A DNA stretch of 64,000 nucleotides from Nocardia neocaledoniensis. GTDB taxonomy: Bacteria; Actinomycetota; Actinomycetes; Mycobacteriales; Mycobacteriaceae. Position numbers and translations under genes: made by a program. Below are positions 52,138-61,024 of this stretch, one piece after another (position 1 is the first letter of the stretch; each line of letters opens with the position of its first letter). The notes below the pieces were generated by a model that searched no databases, was not told where the DNA came from, and was given only the letters and a program-made list of their open reading frames with translations. The stretch covers positions 35,288 to 99,287 of the forward strand of contig NZ_JARWOJ010000330.1 of the NCBI RefSeq assembly GCF_029868625.1, read 5' to 3'.

Positions 52138-52749
52138 GTGCTTTCCACCGCCGCGACCTCGGGAGATTCACCCACCGCCGATTCCGTCGAAGAACGGATT
52201 CTCGACGCGGCGCTCGTGCAGTTCGAGCGCGTCGGCGTGCGGAAGACCACGATCGAGGACATCGCCAGAGCCGCCGACGTGGACCGCGCGACCGTCTACC
52301 GGCGCATCGGCTCCCGCGACGACGTCGTGCGCGCGGCGTTCGAGCGTGAGGTGCGCAGGCTGCTCGACGACCTGCGCGACATCCCCGCGCGCCACGAGGT
52401 GTTCGACGACATCGTCGTCGACGTGTTCACCACGGTGATCACCCGGTGGCGCACCCATCCGCTGGTGGAGCGACTGCTCACGCTCGAGGCTGACCGCATC
52501 CTGCCCCAGCTCACCGTCGAGGGTGGTTCCTTCTTCCTGCTGTCGGTCGCGGCGTCCACCGAGATCCTCGGGAAGGTGCTGGAGGACAACCGGTTTCCGG
52601 CCATTCCCGATCTCCCGGCCCGGGTCGAGGTGGTCTGCCGGGTGGTGCACTCGCTGATCCTGCAACCTGTCGGTGGCATCGACACGAGCTCGCCCGCGGC
52701 GCTGGCCGATTTCGCCCGCGCGTACGTCGTCCCGATTCTCACCCGCTAG
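52138..52749 (+). CDS. TetR-family regulator of the Baeyer-Villiger operon
   Basis: 203 residues. HTH: RILDAALVQFERVGVRKTTIEDIARAADVDRATVYRRIGSRDDVVRAAF (about residues 20-68). The helical ligand domain contains DIVVDVFTTVITRWRTHPLVERLL. Divergent from the six-gene monooxygenase operon and separated by 68 bases of inverted repeats. GTG 52138 is used because the TetR fold starts shortly after. No strong ribosome site is visible. Confidence 0.87.
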   Translation: MLSTAATSGDSPTADSVEERILDAALVQFERVGVRKTTIEDIARAADVDRATVYRRIGSRDDVVRAAFEREVRRLLDDLRDIPARHEVFDDIVVDVFTTVITRWRTHPLVERLLTLEADRILPQLTVEGGSFFLLSVAASTEILGKVLEDNRFPAIPDLPARVEVVCRVVHSLILQPVGGIDTSSPAALADFARAYVVPILTR

Positions 52750-52813
52750 CCGTTCCTGCGTCAGGGTGTCGGACCGCACTGTCCGGAAGTATTGACAAGC
52801 CGCCAATAGGGCT

Positions 52814-52830
52814 GCAATGGTGATAATTGC
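52814..52830. promoter_or_regulatory. Inverted repeat upstream of a TetR gene
   Basis: GCAAT (52814-52818) and ATTGC (52826-52830) with a seven-base spacer lie 83 bases before the next TetR start. Probably an autoregulatory site; short arms make this weaker than the others. Confidence 0.35.
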
Positions 52831-52913
52831 TTGGGTGTCCAACTATCGGATCCCCTCCGACTTTGCGTGGCGAGGTCGCCGAGGTGCTGAACCGGTCCGA
52901 CCATCGAGGAAAC

Positions 52914-53558
52914 ATGACCGAGGCTTCCCTCCACGAGGCGATCCGGCCGTCGGCCCGGGGTGTGCGCGGCGACGGCCGGCGCGCGCATCGTCGGCGGGCC
53001 GTCGTGGCCGCCGCTCGTGACATCTTCGTGGTCAACGGGTTCCACGGTGCGCGGATGGCGGAGATCAGCGCCAACGCGGGGATCAGCAAGCCCGTGCTCT
53101 ACGACCACTTCGCCACCAAGCTGGACCTGTATCTGGCTGTGCTGCAACAGTATCTGGACCGCATGGTCGAGGACGTGCGCGCGGCGGTCGTCGCGGGCAG
53201 CACCCCGAGAGCCAAGGTGCGTGGCGCGGTGTCGGTCTACTTCGACTTCGTCGACGACGATCCGGGCGGGCACGTCCTGGTCTTCGAATCCTCGGTGCCC
53301 AGCGAACCGAGCATCGAATGGCGCGTGCGCTGCGCCCTGAGTGCCTGCGCCGAACTGGTCGCCGCCGAACTCCGCGACGCGGGCGTCACCCCCGCGTCCG
53401 CGCGGATGTACGCGTGGAGCATGGTCGGCGCCAGCCGCCTGGCGGCTCGCCACTGGCTCGACGCGGGCAGGCCGATTCCCAAACAGGACGCCGTCGACGT
53501 CGCCGCGGCCCTGTGCTGGAGCGGGCTGTCCGGCGTCGAGCGCAATACTCCCTCCTGA
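52914..53558 (+). CDS. TetR-family transcriptional regulator
   Basis: 214 residues. HTH: RAVVAAARDIFVVNGFHGARMAEISANAGISKPVLYDHFATKLDLYLAVL (about residues 28-77). C-terminal domain: YFDFVDDDPGGHVLVFESSVPSEP, similar to regulators of fatty acid metabolism. The ATG is chosen because GAGGA lies three bases before it. It is followed by an SRPBCC gene and a divergent/convergent FadD gene, possibly its targets. Confidence 0.87.
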   Translation: MTEASLHEAIRPSARGVRGDGRRAHRRRAVVAAARDIFVVNGFHGARMAEISANAGISKPVLYDHFATKLDLYLAVLQQYLDRMVEDVRAAVVAGSTPRAKVRGAVSVYFDFVDDDPGGHVLVFESSVPSEPSIEWRVRCALSACAELVAAELRDAGVTPASARMYAWSMVGASRLAARHWLDAGRPIPKQDAVDVAAALCWSGLSGVERNTPS

Positions 53559-53581
53559 TCTTCGACCGAACGGACCTGCCC

Positions 53582-54070
53582 ATGCCTTTCGCCCTGCGTG
53601 AATCCGACGACGCCTTCCTCGCCACCGCCGCGAACCGCTGTGTCCACGTCGTGGACCTCGCGGCGCCACCGAGCGCGGTGTGGGCCGCGCTCACCGCCGA
53701 CGACGCGCTCGTGTCGTGGTCGGCGGCCGTCACCGGGATGCGCTGGACCTCCCGGCCGCCGTACGGGGTCGGCTCCACGCGCGTGGTCACCCTCGGCGGG
53801 GTCGCGGCGCTGACCGAACGGTTCTATCGCTGGGACGACGAGCGCCGGATGACCTTCACCGTCGACGCCGCCACGGTTCCGGGCCTGCGCCGCTTCGCCG
53901 AAGATCTCCAGCTCACCCCGACGGGCACCGGAACGACGCTGACGTGGACGTTCGCCGTCGAGGGTGGTCGCGCCCTGCGTCCGCTGCTGCGGCTGTCCGG
54001 CCCGGTCACCGACCGCCTCACCGGATCGATCGCCCGTGGCATCGCGCGGGTGGTCGAGACCGCACCCTAG
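53582..54070 (+). CDS. SRPBCC-family (START/Bet v1-like) protein
   Basis: 162 residues. The fold starts CVHVVDLAAPPSAVWAALTADDALVSWSAAVTGMRW, continues with PPYGVGSTRVVTLGG, FYRWDDERRMTFTV and TLTWTFAVEGGRALRPLLRL, giving the helix-grip lipid or hydrophobic-ligand pocket typical of SRPBCC proteins. Function not specific; may bind or move a hydrophobic metabolite. ATG 53582. Codirectional with the TetR gene 23 bases upstream. Confidence 0.78.
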   Translation: MPFALRESDDAFLATAANRCVHVVDLAAPPSAVWAALTADDALVSWSAAVTGMRWTSRPPYGVGSTRVVTLGGVAALTERFYRWDDERRMTFTVDAATVPGLRRFAEDLQLTPTGTGTTLTWTFAVEGGRALRPLLRLSGPVTDRLTGSIARGIARVVETAP

Positions 54071-54104
54071 GCAACCCGCGCGGACGACCGGGCGGCAGTG
54101 GTGA

Positions 54105-55772
54105 CTACAGCAGGCGCTGCCTGCCGTGGGTGGCGAATTCCGCGGCCAGTGCCTGCTTGTCGGCCTCGGTCATCCGGTGATAGACGGGGCGGCCGCGTCC
54201 CGCCCAGCGGTGGACCGGCTCGTCGGTGCGCCACGCCTGTTCCCGCAGAGCGTGTTTGCGGACCTTGTTCGATCCGGTGACGGGCAGATCGGCCGAGACA
54301 CGGAGCAAACGGGGCAGGCCCTTGCTGCCGAGATCGGCTTGCGCACAGAGGAACTCGGTGAATTCCGGGAGATCGAAGGTGGTGGGGTCGGCGACCTCGA
54401 TCGCGGCCATCACCTGGTCGCCCGAGCGCGGATCGGGGACGGCGAAGACGGCGGCGGCGATGACCGCGGGGTGGCGGCGCAGCACGTGTTCGATCATCAG
54501 CGCCGAGGTGTTCTCCCCGTCGACGCGGATCCAATCACCTTTGCGCCCGGCGAAATACAGGAAGCCGTCGGTGTCGAGATAGCCCAGATCGCCGGTCCAG
54601 TACCAGCCGTGGCGGACCCGGTCGGCGTCGGCGGCCTCGTTCTTGTAGTAGCCCTCGAAGGCGAGAGCGCCGTTCCTGTCGATCATCTCGCCGATGGCCG
54701 CGTCGGGATTACGGACCCGGCCGTGCTCGTCGAGCTCGGCTCGCGCGCATTCCCGGAGGGTGTCCGGATCGACCACCGCCACGCCGGGATGCGCGGGACG
54801 ACCGAGCGCGGTGGGCGGCGCGGCTGGGTCGGGGGCGGCCAGGTTCGGGCCTTCGCTCGAGCCGTAGCCCTCGAACAGTTCGGCGCCGAAGCGGCGGCGG
54901 AACTCGTCCTGATCGGCCACCGACGCCTCGGTGCCGAAGCCGCGCCGGAGCTGGTTGTCCGCATCCGCCGCGGTTTCCGGGACGGCGAGGAGATAGCCCA
55001 GCGCCTTGCCGACATAGGTGAAGAACGTCGCGCCGAAGTACCGCACATCCGGCAGGAAGCGAGAGGCGGAGAACTTCGGGGTCAGGCAGACCGTGGCGCC
55101 CACCGCGAGCGCGGGCGCCCACAGCGCCATGATCGCGTTGCCGTGGAACAGCGGCATACAGCAGTAGTCCACGTCCTCGCGGACATGCCCGAATTTGGCC
55201 ACCGCCTTGTGCGCGACGACCGCGAGACGGCGCTGGGTGCACCGCACCGCCTTCGACGTGCCGGTGGTGCCCGAGGTGAACAGCAGCAGCAACAGATCCC
55301 CTGGTCCGCCCACCGCGGCGGGCGGTGTGCGGTGGGCCTCGATCCCGGCCGCGTAGCCGGGATCGTCGACCAGCAGGAACCGATCCTCGGTGAGTCCGAG
55401 ATCGAGACCGCGCAGGCGTGCCATCCCGGCGGCGTCGGTGATGATCAGCTGACAGTCGACGTACCGGATATCGGCGGCGAGTTGCGCATCGCCCCTGGTC
55501 GGGTTGAGACCGGCCACGGTAGCGCCCGCGAGTGCCGCCGCGCCGAGCCAGAACACGAAGTCGGGGACGTTGTCCAGCAGCACGCCGAGGTGGAAGGGAC
55601 CCTCGCGGCGCAGGGCGCGGGCGAGCTCCGCCCGCGCCGCCGACTCGGCGACCACCTCGTCCCAGGTCCACTCGGCCTGTCTGGTGCGCAGGCCCAGTCG
55701 CTGGTCACCGACCCGATCGAGCAGCATCGTCGCGATGTCCGCCCGGGGCGCGACGTCGATCCGTTCCGTCAT
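54105..55772 (-). CDS. Acyl-CoA synthetase (FadD17-like)
   Basis: 555 residues of the AMP-binding family. ATP motif LLLFTSGTTGTSKAVRCTQRR (about residues 165-185), MPLFHGNAIM, GYGSSEG (about 300), WTGDLGYLDTDGFLYFAGRKGDWIR. It resembles FadD17-type steroid/long-chain synthetases of mycobacteria. It would make a CoA thioester. It lies downstream of a flavoprotein dehydrogenase on the same strand; steroid or branched lipid breakdown is a reasonable theme, but no full steroid gene set is visible. Confidence 0.85.
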   Translation of the reverse strand: MTERIDVAPRADIATMLLDRVGDQRLGLRTRQAEWTWDEVVAESAARAELARALRREGPFHLGVLLDNVPDFVFWLGAAALAGATVAGLNPTRGDAQLAADIRYVDCQLIITDAAGMARLRGLDLGLTEDRFLLVDDPGYAAGIEAHRTPPAAVGGPGDLLLLLFTSGTTGTSKAVRCTQRRLAVVAHKAVAKFGHVREDVDYCCMPLFHGNAIMALWAPALAVGATVCLTPKFSASRFLPDVRYFGATFFTYVGKALGYLLAVPETAADADNQLRRGFGTEASVADQDEFRRRFGAELFEGYGSSEGPNLAAPDPAAPPTALGRPAHPGVAVVDPDTLRECARAELDEHGRVRNPDAAIGEMIDRNGALAFEGYYKNEAADADRVRHGWYWTGDLGYLDTDGFLYFAGRKGDWIRVDGENTSALMIEHVLRRHPAVIAAAVFAVPDPRSGDQVMAAIEVADPTTFDLPEFTEFLCAQADLGSKGLPRLLRVSADLPVTGSNKVRKHALREQAWRTDEPVHRWAGRGRPVYHRMTEADKQALAAEFATHGRQRLL

Positions 55773-55853
55773 CTCCGCTGTGTACCTCCCGCGCTGACCT
55801 TGCCACGCCCGCGACCGGGGCCACGGGCGAGACCCCTTCTCCCGCCGCCGGAC

Positions 55854-57326
55854 TCAGGCCGTGGCCGCCGCCACGCCGGCTCTGCGCCCGAAGAACGTGC
55901 CGTCACCGAGCGAGGTGCCGCTGATGTAGCCCCACGAGTGCAGCCCGGACGTGGCCCGGCCCGCCGCGAACAGACCGGGGATCGGGGCGCCGTCGAGGTC
56001 GAGCACGTGACCGTCGACGGTGGTGTGCAGGCCGCCGATGGTGAACACCTCGGCGCCGCCACGGCCCGCCGCGCCGTACTCGGGCGGGGCGATGCCACGC
56101 TGGACATCGATCGCCGCGAACGGTGACCGCAGCGGCCGCAGCCAGCGGGGCGCCTTGTGGAAGTACGGGTCGTCGCCCTCGGCGGCGTGCCGGTTGTATT
56201 CGGTGATCGTCGTCTGCAGAGCGCCCGGCGGCATGCCGATCTGCTGTTCGAGGTCGTCGAGCGTCTCGGCCACGAAATGTGGCTGCACACCCCAGCGTTC
56301 GTTCTCCGGCACTTCCTCGTAGGCCTGCTCGTCCAGGATCACCCACACCTTCAGGCCGTGCTTGAACAGGGCGGCCTGGCCGACGAGCCCGGGGTAGACG
56401 TCCTCGTTGATGAAGCGGCGGCCCTTCTCGTCGACGATCATGCCGCGCACCATCATGCCGGGGATCAGCGAGATGCCGACCTGCGCGGCGGACATGTGCC
56501 GGACCGCGGCGCCCGCGGCCTGCGCCATCACGACGCCGCGGCCGTCGTCGCCACCGTCGCTGTTGACCCCGAGCCCGACCAGCTGCGGGGCGTGCTGGGC
56601 CACCATCTCGGCGTTGTCGGCGAAACCACCCGTGGTCAGTACGACCCCGCGACGCGCGCGGTAGGTGTGCAGCCGGCCGTACTGCTTGGCGACGACACCG
56701 ACGACGCGACCCGCCTCGGTGATCAGCCTGACCGCGTTCGAATCGGTGTGCACCGCGACCGAGGTGTCCGCGACCGCTTCGGCCAGCTTCTGCATGAGCA
56801 CCTTGCCGCCGAAGCCGTCGGAGGTGACGCGGTGCCCGCGCGGCGCGGGCGTCGCCAGCTCGGCGAAGGGCCAGGCGTTCTCGCCCATCCACATCAGACC
56901 GTCGTCGGTCGGCGGCACCCAGGTGGGCGAGTCCCACAGCGACGGCTTGAACGGCACGCCGTGCTCGACGAGCCACTGATAGTGGCGGGTGCTCTCTCGG
57001 CTGTAGAGCTCGACCTTCGCCCGATCGGCGTCGGGGCCGAGGGCGGCGAGCAGGAACGCCGCCATGTCCTCGGCGGTGTCCTCGAAACCGCAGGCGCGCT
57101 GGATGTCGGTGCCGCCGCCCAGGTACATCTCGCCGCCGGACAGCGCCGAGGATCCGCCGCCGCCGCTGAACTTCTCCAGGATGATGACGTCGGCGCCGGT
57201 GGCGGCCGCCTCGAGCGCGGCGGACGCGCCCGCGCAGCCGTAGCCGACGACGAGAACGTCGGTCTCGTGGTCGAATCCGTCGAGCTCGCCCGCGTCGACG
57301 GGTGTCACCGAATTGTCTGTCCTCAT
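55854..57326 (-). CDS. FAD-binding dehydrogenase (fumarate reductase/KstD-like)
   Basis: 490 residues. FAD motif DVLVVGYGCAGASAALEAAATGADVIILEK (about residues 23-52), GGGGSSALSGGEMYLGGG, GVVLTTGGFADNAEMV, and the C-terminal IGGLHTTVDGHVLDLDG and WGYISGTSLGDGTFFGRRAG that closes around FAD. This is the FAD-dependent oxidoreductase 2 family, which includes fumarate reductases and 3-ketosteroid dehydrogenases. The substrate is unknown; ketosteroid-like lipids fit the adjacent FadD17-like gene. ATG 57326 has GGGAG about five bases before it. Confidence 0.83.
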   Translation of the reverse strand: MRTDNSVTPVDAGELDGFDHETDVLVVGYGCAGASAALEAAATGADVIILEKFSGGGGSSALSGGEMYLGGGTDIQRACGFEDTAEDMAAFLLAALGPDADRAKVELYSRESTRHYQWLVEHGVPFKPSLWDSPTWVPPTDDGLMWMGENAWPFAELATPAPRGHRVTSDGFGGKVLMQKLAEAVADTSVAVHTDSNAVRLITEAGRVVGVVAKQYGRLHTYRARRGVVLTTGGFADNAEMVAQHAPQLVGLGVNSDGGDDGRGVVMAQAAGAAVRHMSAAQVGISLIPGMMVRGMIVDEKGRRFINEDVYPGLVGQAALFKHGLKVWVILDEQAYEEVPENERWGVQPHFVAETLDDLEQQIGMPPGALQTTITEYNRHAAEGDDPYFHKAPRWLRPLRSPFAAIDVQRGIAPPEYGAAGRGGAEVFTIGGLHTTVDGHVLDLDGAPIPGLFAAGRATSGLHSWGYISGTSLGDGTFFGRRAGVAAATA

Positions 57327-57411
57327 GCCCACTCCCATCCGCTGTGCTGCGGCGCACGCTATGACCTCGCGCACGCGCCCGACGGGGGAGTGTCCACCCA
57401 GCGGGAGGCCG

Positions 57412-58581
57412 TCAGTCCGACGGCGCGGCCACCGCGGGCTCGTCGGCCTCGTCCACCGCGGGCGGCGGTCCGGTGGCCGCGTCGATCTGCTCGCCGATGT
57501 AGCGGATGACCACCGCGATCATCGCGACCACGGGGACGGCGAGGAACGCGCCGGTGATGCCGTACAGCGAGCCGCCCGCGGTCACCGCGAGCAGCACGAT
57601 CACCGCGTGCAGTTCCATGCTGCGGCTCTGCAGGACCGGTTGCAGCACATTGCCTTCCAGCTGCTGCACGGCGATGACGATGCCGAGCACGATCAGCGCG
57701 GTGGTGAAGCCGTTGCCGACCAGCGCGACGAGGACCGCGAGCGCGCCGGCGACGAACGCGCCGACCATCGGAACGAAGCCGCCGATGAAGGTGATCACCG
57801 ACAACACCAGCGCCAGCGGCACATCGAGAATGAACAACCCGGCGCCGATGAGCACGGCGTCGACCATGCTGACGATCGCCTGCGTGCGGATGAATCCACC
57901 CAGCGTCGCCCACACCCGCTCGAGCACGGCCTCGACATGGCGGCCGCTGCGGCTGCCGAAGACCACGTGCATCCACGGCAGGAAACGGCGGCCGTCCTTC
58001 AGGAAGAAGAACACCAGCACCAGCACCAGGAACACGGTGATCAGGAGCGAGGTCGCCGTGGACACACCGGTGAACACGCCGCTGGCGATCTGCGCGCCAC
58101 TGGACTGGAGCCTGCCGACGATGGCGTCGACCGCGGAATCGAGTTGCTCGTCGCGGAGGCGCAGAGGCGGACCCTGGATCCAGTCGCGCACCTGGTTGAC
58201 GCCCTCGGTGGACTTGTCGGCGAGTTCGGGCGCCTGATCGGCCACCGAGGGCACGATCAGCGCGATGATCCCGGCCAGCACCCCGACGAAACCGAGGAGA
58301 GTCACCGTGGCTGCCAGCGCGGGGGGAAAACGGTGCGCGGTGAGCCAGCGGGCCGGTGGCCACAGGATGGTCGTCACCACGATCGCCAGGGCGACGGGCA
58401 GGATCACCACCCACAGGCGGGCGGCGATGGTGCCGAGCACCCACGCACCCGCCGCGATCGCGACGATGCACAGTGACCATTTGGCCAGCCACAGCAAGCC
58501 GCTGCCGATCACGTCCCCGCGGTCACGGCGCGGCGTGCCGGTCGATCGCGTTCCACTCGGTTCTTTCCCCTGCCCGCTCAC
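57412..58581 (-). CDS. AI-2E family (PerM-like) transporter
   Basis: 389 residues with about eight membrane segments. Early hydrophobic helices (LCIVAIAAGAWVLGTIAARLWVVILPVALAIVV), a soluble insert (EGVNQVRDWIQGPP) and a conserved C-terminal core FFFLKDGRRFLPWMH, FIGGFVPMVGAFVAGALAVLVAL and TGAFLAVPVVAMIAVV. The family includes AI-2 exporters and Na+/H+ antiporters. Ligand unknown. GTG 58581 is the start nearest the conserved region. It stands alone, with 52 bases to the TetR gene upstream. Confidence 0.88.
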   Translation of the reverse strand: MSGQGKEPSGTRSTGTPRRDRGDVIGSGLLWLAKWSLCIVAIAAGAWVLGTIAARLWVVILPVALAIVVTTILWPPARWLTAHRFPPALAATVTLLGFVGVLAGIIALIVPSVADQAPELADKSTEGVNQVRDWIQGPPLRLRDEQLDSAVDAIVGRLQSSGAQIASGVFTGVSTATSLLITVFLVLVLVFFFLKDGRRFLPWMHVVFGSRSGRHVEAVLERVWATLGGFIRTQAIVSMVDAVLIGAGLFILDVPLALVLSVITFIGGFVPMVGAFVAGALAVLVALVGNGFTTALIVLGIVIAVQQLEGNVLQPVLQSRSMELHAVIVLLAVTAGGSLYGITGAFLAVPVVAMIAVVIRYIGEQIDAATGPPPAVDEADEPAVAAPSD

Positions 58582-58633
58582 GTCGCCAGTCTGACACGTC
58601 ACCGGCGATTCATGGCGGCGGCCGGTGGGCGGC

Positions 58634-59311
58634 TCAGGCGCGTCGCGGCGCCGACGCGGGCAGATGGACGTCCATCCAGCGCAGCAGGCGATCGACGGAT
58701 TCGGCGCAGTCCCCGCCCGCGCCGGACTCCGCCCACTCGAGGAGCGCGGCGAAGGTGGCCGATTGGTAGGCGGTCGCGAGGGCACGGCAGATCGCGGCGG
58801 GGGAGTCGGGCAGGCGGCGGGCGAGATAGCCCGCGAGCGTGTCGATCCAGGGCTGGTAGACGCGGGGCGCGGTGGCGGCGAGTTCGGGCTCGGAGGAGAT
58901 CAGCCGCAGCCAGTCGGGCGCGAGTTCGTGGATGCGCGGATCGCGCGACACGGATTCGACGATCGCCGAGCGGACCACCAGTGCGGGCGGCTCGTCGTCG
59001 GCGGCGGTGGTGAGCACCTCGCGCAGGCGCTCGGTGGCGGGCCCGACCCCGAGCCAGGCGATCTCGGCGCGGGAGGAGAAGTGCCGCAACAGCGTTCGGG
59101 TGCTGATCCCGGTGGCTTCGGCGAGGTCGTTCCAGTTGGTGGTGGCGAAGCCGCGGTCGGTCCACAGGCGCAGCGCCCCCGCGGACACGGCCCTGGTGTC
59201 CAGCACGGAGGGACGGCCGGGGCGGCGGGGACCGGGCTGGGTCACCGCGGACACGGCCCTGGTGTCCAGCACGGAGGGACGGCCGGGGCGGCGGGGAGCG
59301 GGCTGGGTCAC
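58634..59311 (-). CDS. TetR-family regulator with duplicated N-terminal arm
   Basis: Up to 225 residues. [46 protein letters not shown]. The ligand domain is [23 protein letters not shown] onwards. The N-terminal arm [16 protein letters not shown] occurs twice because of a 66-bp tandem repeat; each repeat begins with its own GTG (59311 and 59245), giving proteins of 225 or 203 residues. It is divergent from the SDR at 59382 across 70 bases. The SDR is the likely target. Confidence 0.85.
   Translation of the reverse strand: MTQPAPRRPGRPSVLDTRAVSAVTQPGPRRPGRPSVLDTRAVSAGALRLWTDRGFATTNWNDLAEATGISTRTLLRHFSSRAEIAWLGVGPATERLREVLTTAADDEPPALVVRSAIVESVSRDPRIHELAPDWLRLISSEPELAATAPRVYQPWIDTLAGYLARRLPDSPAAICRALATAYQSATFAALLEWAESGAGGDCAESVDRLLRWMDVHLPASAPRRA
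59180..59311. repeat. Two tandem 66-bp direct repeats inside the TetR 5' end
   Basis: Units 59180-59245 and 59246-59311 differ at a single base (C versus G), turning one residue from Gly to Ala. The unit is 22 codons long, so the reading frame is preserved and the start codon is duplicated. A recent unequal exchange or slippage event is likely. Confidence 0.9.
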
Positions 59312-59381
59312 CGCGAAAGCGAACCAGTTTTGGCGAAGTGTGTCAATATTGGGTCGACCCCACCGAAACAGGAGAAAAAGT

Positions 59382-60143
59382 ATGGATTTCGTCAACTCGT
59401 CCGCGATCGTCACCGGCGGGGCGTCGGGTCTCGGCTTGGCCACCGTGCGGGAACTGCACGCGCAGGGCGCGAAGGTCGTCATCGTCGATCTCCCGTCGTC
59501 CGACGGTGCGACCATCGCGAAGGAGCTGGGCGAGGGCGCGGCCTTCGCGGCGGCGGACGTGACCGACGAGTCGGCGGTGTCGGCGGCACTCGATGTCGCC
59601 GAGTCGCTGGCCCCGCTGCGGATCGCCGTGAACTGTGCGGGCATCGGCAACGCGATCAAGACGGTCGGCAAGAAGGGCGCGTTCCCGCTCGCCGACTTCA
59701 CCAAGGTCATCAACGTCAACCTGGTCGGCACGTTCAACGTGATCCGCCTGGCCGCCGAGCGCATGTCGGTGGTCGAGCCGGTCGGCGAGGAGCGCGGTGT
59801 CATCATCAACACCGCCTCGGTCGCCGCCTACGACGGCCAGATCGGCCAGGCCGCCTACTCCGCCTCCAAGGGCGGCATCGTGGGCCTGACCCTGCCGGTC
59901 GCCCGCGACCTGGCCGGGTTCAAGATCCGCGTCGTCACGATCGCGCCGGGCCTGTTCCGCACCCCGCTGTTCGAGACCCTGCCCGAGGAAGCGCTGCAGT
60001 CCCTCGGCGCGCAGGTGCCGCACCCCTCGCGCCTCGGTCAGCCCACCGAGTTCGCCGCCCTGGCCCGCCACATCGTGGAGAACCCGATGCTCAACGGCGA
60101 GACCATCCGCCTCGACGGCGCCATCCGGATGGCCCCGCGCTGA
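59382..60143 (+). CDS. Short-chain dehydrogenase, 3-hydroxyacyl-CoA dehydrogenase type 2-like
   Basis: 253 residues. Cofactor motif [16 protein letters not shown] (about residue 10), [54 protein letters not shown] (catalytic Ser, Tyr, Lys), [13 protein letters not shown]. This closely follows HSD17B10/type II hydroxyacyl-CoA dehydrogenases, so beta-oxidation of branched or steroid acyl chains is plausible. Strong GGAG seven bases before ATG 59382. Divergent from the TetR gene. Confidence 0.88.
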   Translation: MDFVNSSAIVTGGASGLGLATVRELHAQGAKVVIVDLPSSDGATIAKELGEGAAFAAADVTDESAVSAALDVAESLAPLRIAVNCAGIGNAIKTVGKKGAFPLADFTKVINVNLVGTFNVIRLAAERMSVVEPVGEERGVIINTASVAAYDGQIGQAAYSASKGGIVGLTLPVARDLAGFKIRVVTIAPGLFRTPLFETLPEEALQSLGAQVPHPSRLGQPTEFAALARHIVENPMLNGETIRLDGAIRMAPR

Positions 60144-60149
60144 TCCGGT

Positions 60150-60188
60150 CCGGTGTCCGGCCCGGTATCTCGCCCGGCCGGGCACCGG
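60150..60188. terminator. Stem-loop between converging genes
   Basis: Left arm 60150-60165 and right arm 60173-60188 pair over 16 positions with one G-U wobble and one C-C mismatch; loop of seven bases. It starts 7 bases after the SDR stop and ends 69 bases before the aldolase stop on the other strand. Confidence 0.65.
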
Positions 60189-60256
60189 CAGTGGACCGCC
60201 GGGCCCGCGCCATGACCGGGTCGGGCGCGAACACGCGGCCCGATGCTGTCGGCGGA

Positions 60257-61024
60257 TCAGTGGACGGACAGGTCGCTGAGGCCGGCGCGGAGCGCGGCCG
60301 CGGCGAGGGTGGCGACGTCGCCGCAGGCGAAGGCACGGACACCGGCGTCGCGCCAGTAGGCGTGGCGTTGCGCCGAGCGGACGAGCGCGCAGAACGGCAC
60401 GCCGTGCGCGATACAGCTCTCGTGCAGCCGGAGCAGCGCCGAGCGCACCGTGTCGTGGCGCAATCGCCATGGCACACCCAGGGATTGGGAGAGATCGGCG
60501 ACGCCGGGCAACACCATGTCGACGCCGCCTCCGCGCAGGATGTCGTCGATGGCGTCCACGGCGTCGGCGTCCTCGACCAGGGCGATGAGCATCGTTTCGG
60601 CCTCGGCGCGACGGCAGTGCTCGATCGGGTCGGTCAGGCCGTAGGCGGCGGCGCGGCCGGAACCGAGTGAGCGCATCCCGGTGGGCGCGTAGTGGACCGC
60701 TCGCACAGCGGCCTCGATGTCGGCGCGGGTGCGCACGTGCGGAACGACGATGCCGAGGACGCCGGCGTCGAGACCGCGCAGCATGGTGGCGGTGTCGTGC
60801 GGTGCCACCCGCAGGAAGGGCGTCAGACCGGCGGCCTGGGCCGAACGGATCATGTTCTCGAGATTCTGCGGGTCGAGCAGGGTGTGTTCGGCGTCGATGA
60901 CGACGAAGTCGTAGCCGGCCCAGCCGATCATCTCGACGAGCGCGGGCGCGGGCACGGAACAGAACAGCCCGTACACGCGCTCGCCGTCGGCGAGTTTGCG
61001 GCGCACCCGATTGACCGTGATCAT
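60257..61024 (-). CDS. HpcH/HpaI aldolase-family protein, SbnG-like (citrate synthase for a siderophore)
   Basis: 255 residues, near the SbnG length. The barrel shows YGLFCSVPAPALVEMIGWAGYDFVVIDAEHT, GIVVPHVRTRADIEAAV, metal Glu in LIALVEDADAVDAIDDIL and Asp in VDMVLPGVADLSQSLGVPW. HpcH/HpaI aldolases cleave keto acids, but SbnG makes citrate for staphyloferrin B and this gene sits with decarboxylase and IucA/IucC genes in the same way. Assigned by context plus fold. Overlaps the previous stop by four bases (ATGA). Confidence 0.8.
   Translation of the reverse strand: MITVNRVRRKLADGERVYGLFCSVPAPALVEMIGWAGYDFVVIDAEHTLLDPQNLENMIRSAQAAGLTPFLRVAPHDTATMLRGLDAGVLGIVVPHVRTRADIEAAVRAVHYAPTGMRSLGSGRAAAYGLTDPIEHCRRAEAETMLIALVEDADAVDAIDDILRGGGVDMVLPGVADLSQSLGVPWRLRHDTVRSALLRLHESCIAHGVPFCALVRSAQRHAYWRDAGVRAFACGDVATLAAAALRAGLSDLSVH

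Noticed and set aside
59180..59311. CRISPR or satellite-type repeat
   Set aside because: Only two adjacent units without spacers, in frame in a coding sequence.
58634..59812. A 392-codon frame extending the TetR gene through the divergent SDR
   Set aside because: The extra N-terminus is antisense to the SDR coding sequence; the TetR arm begins within the tandem repeat.
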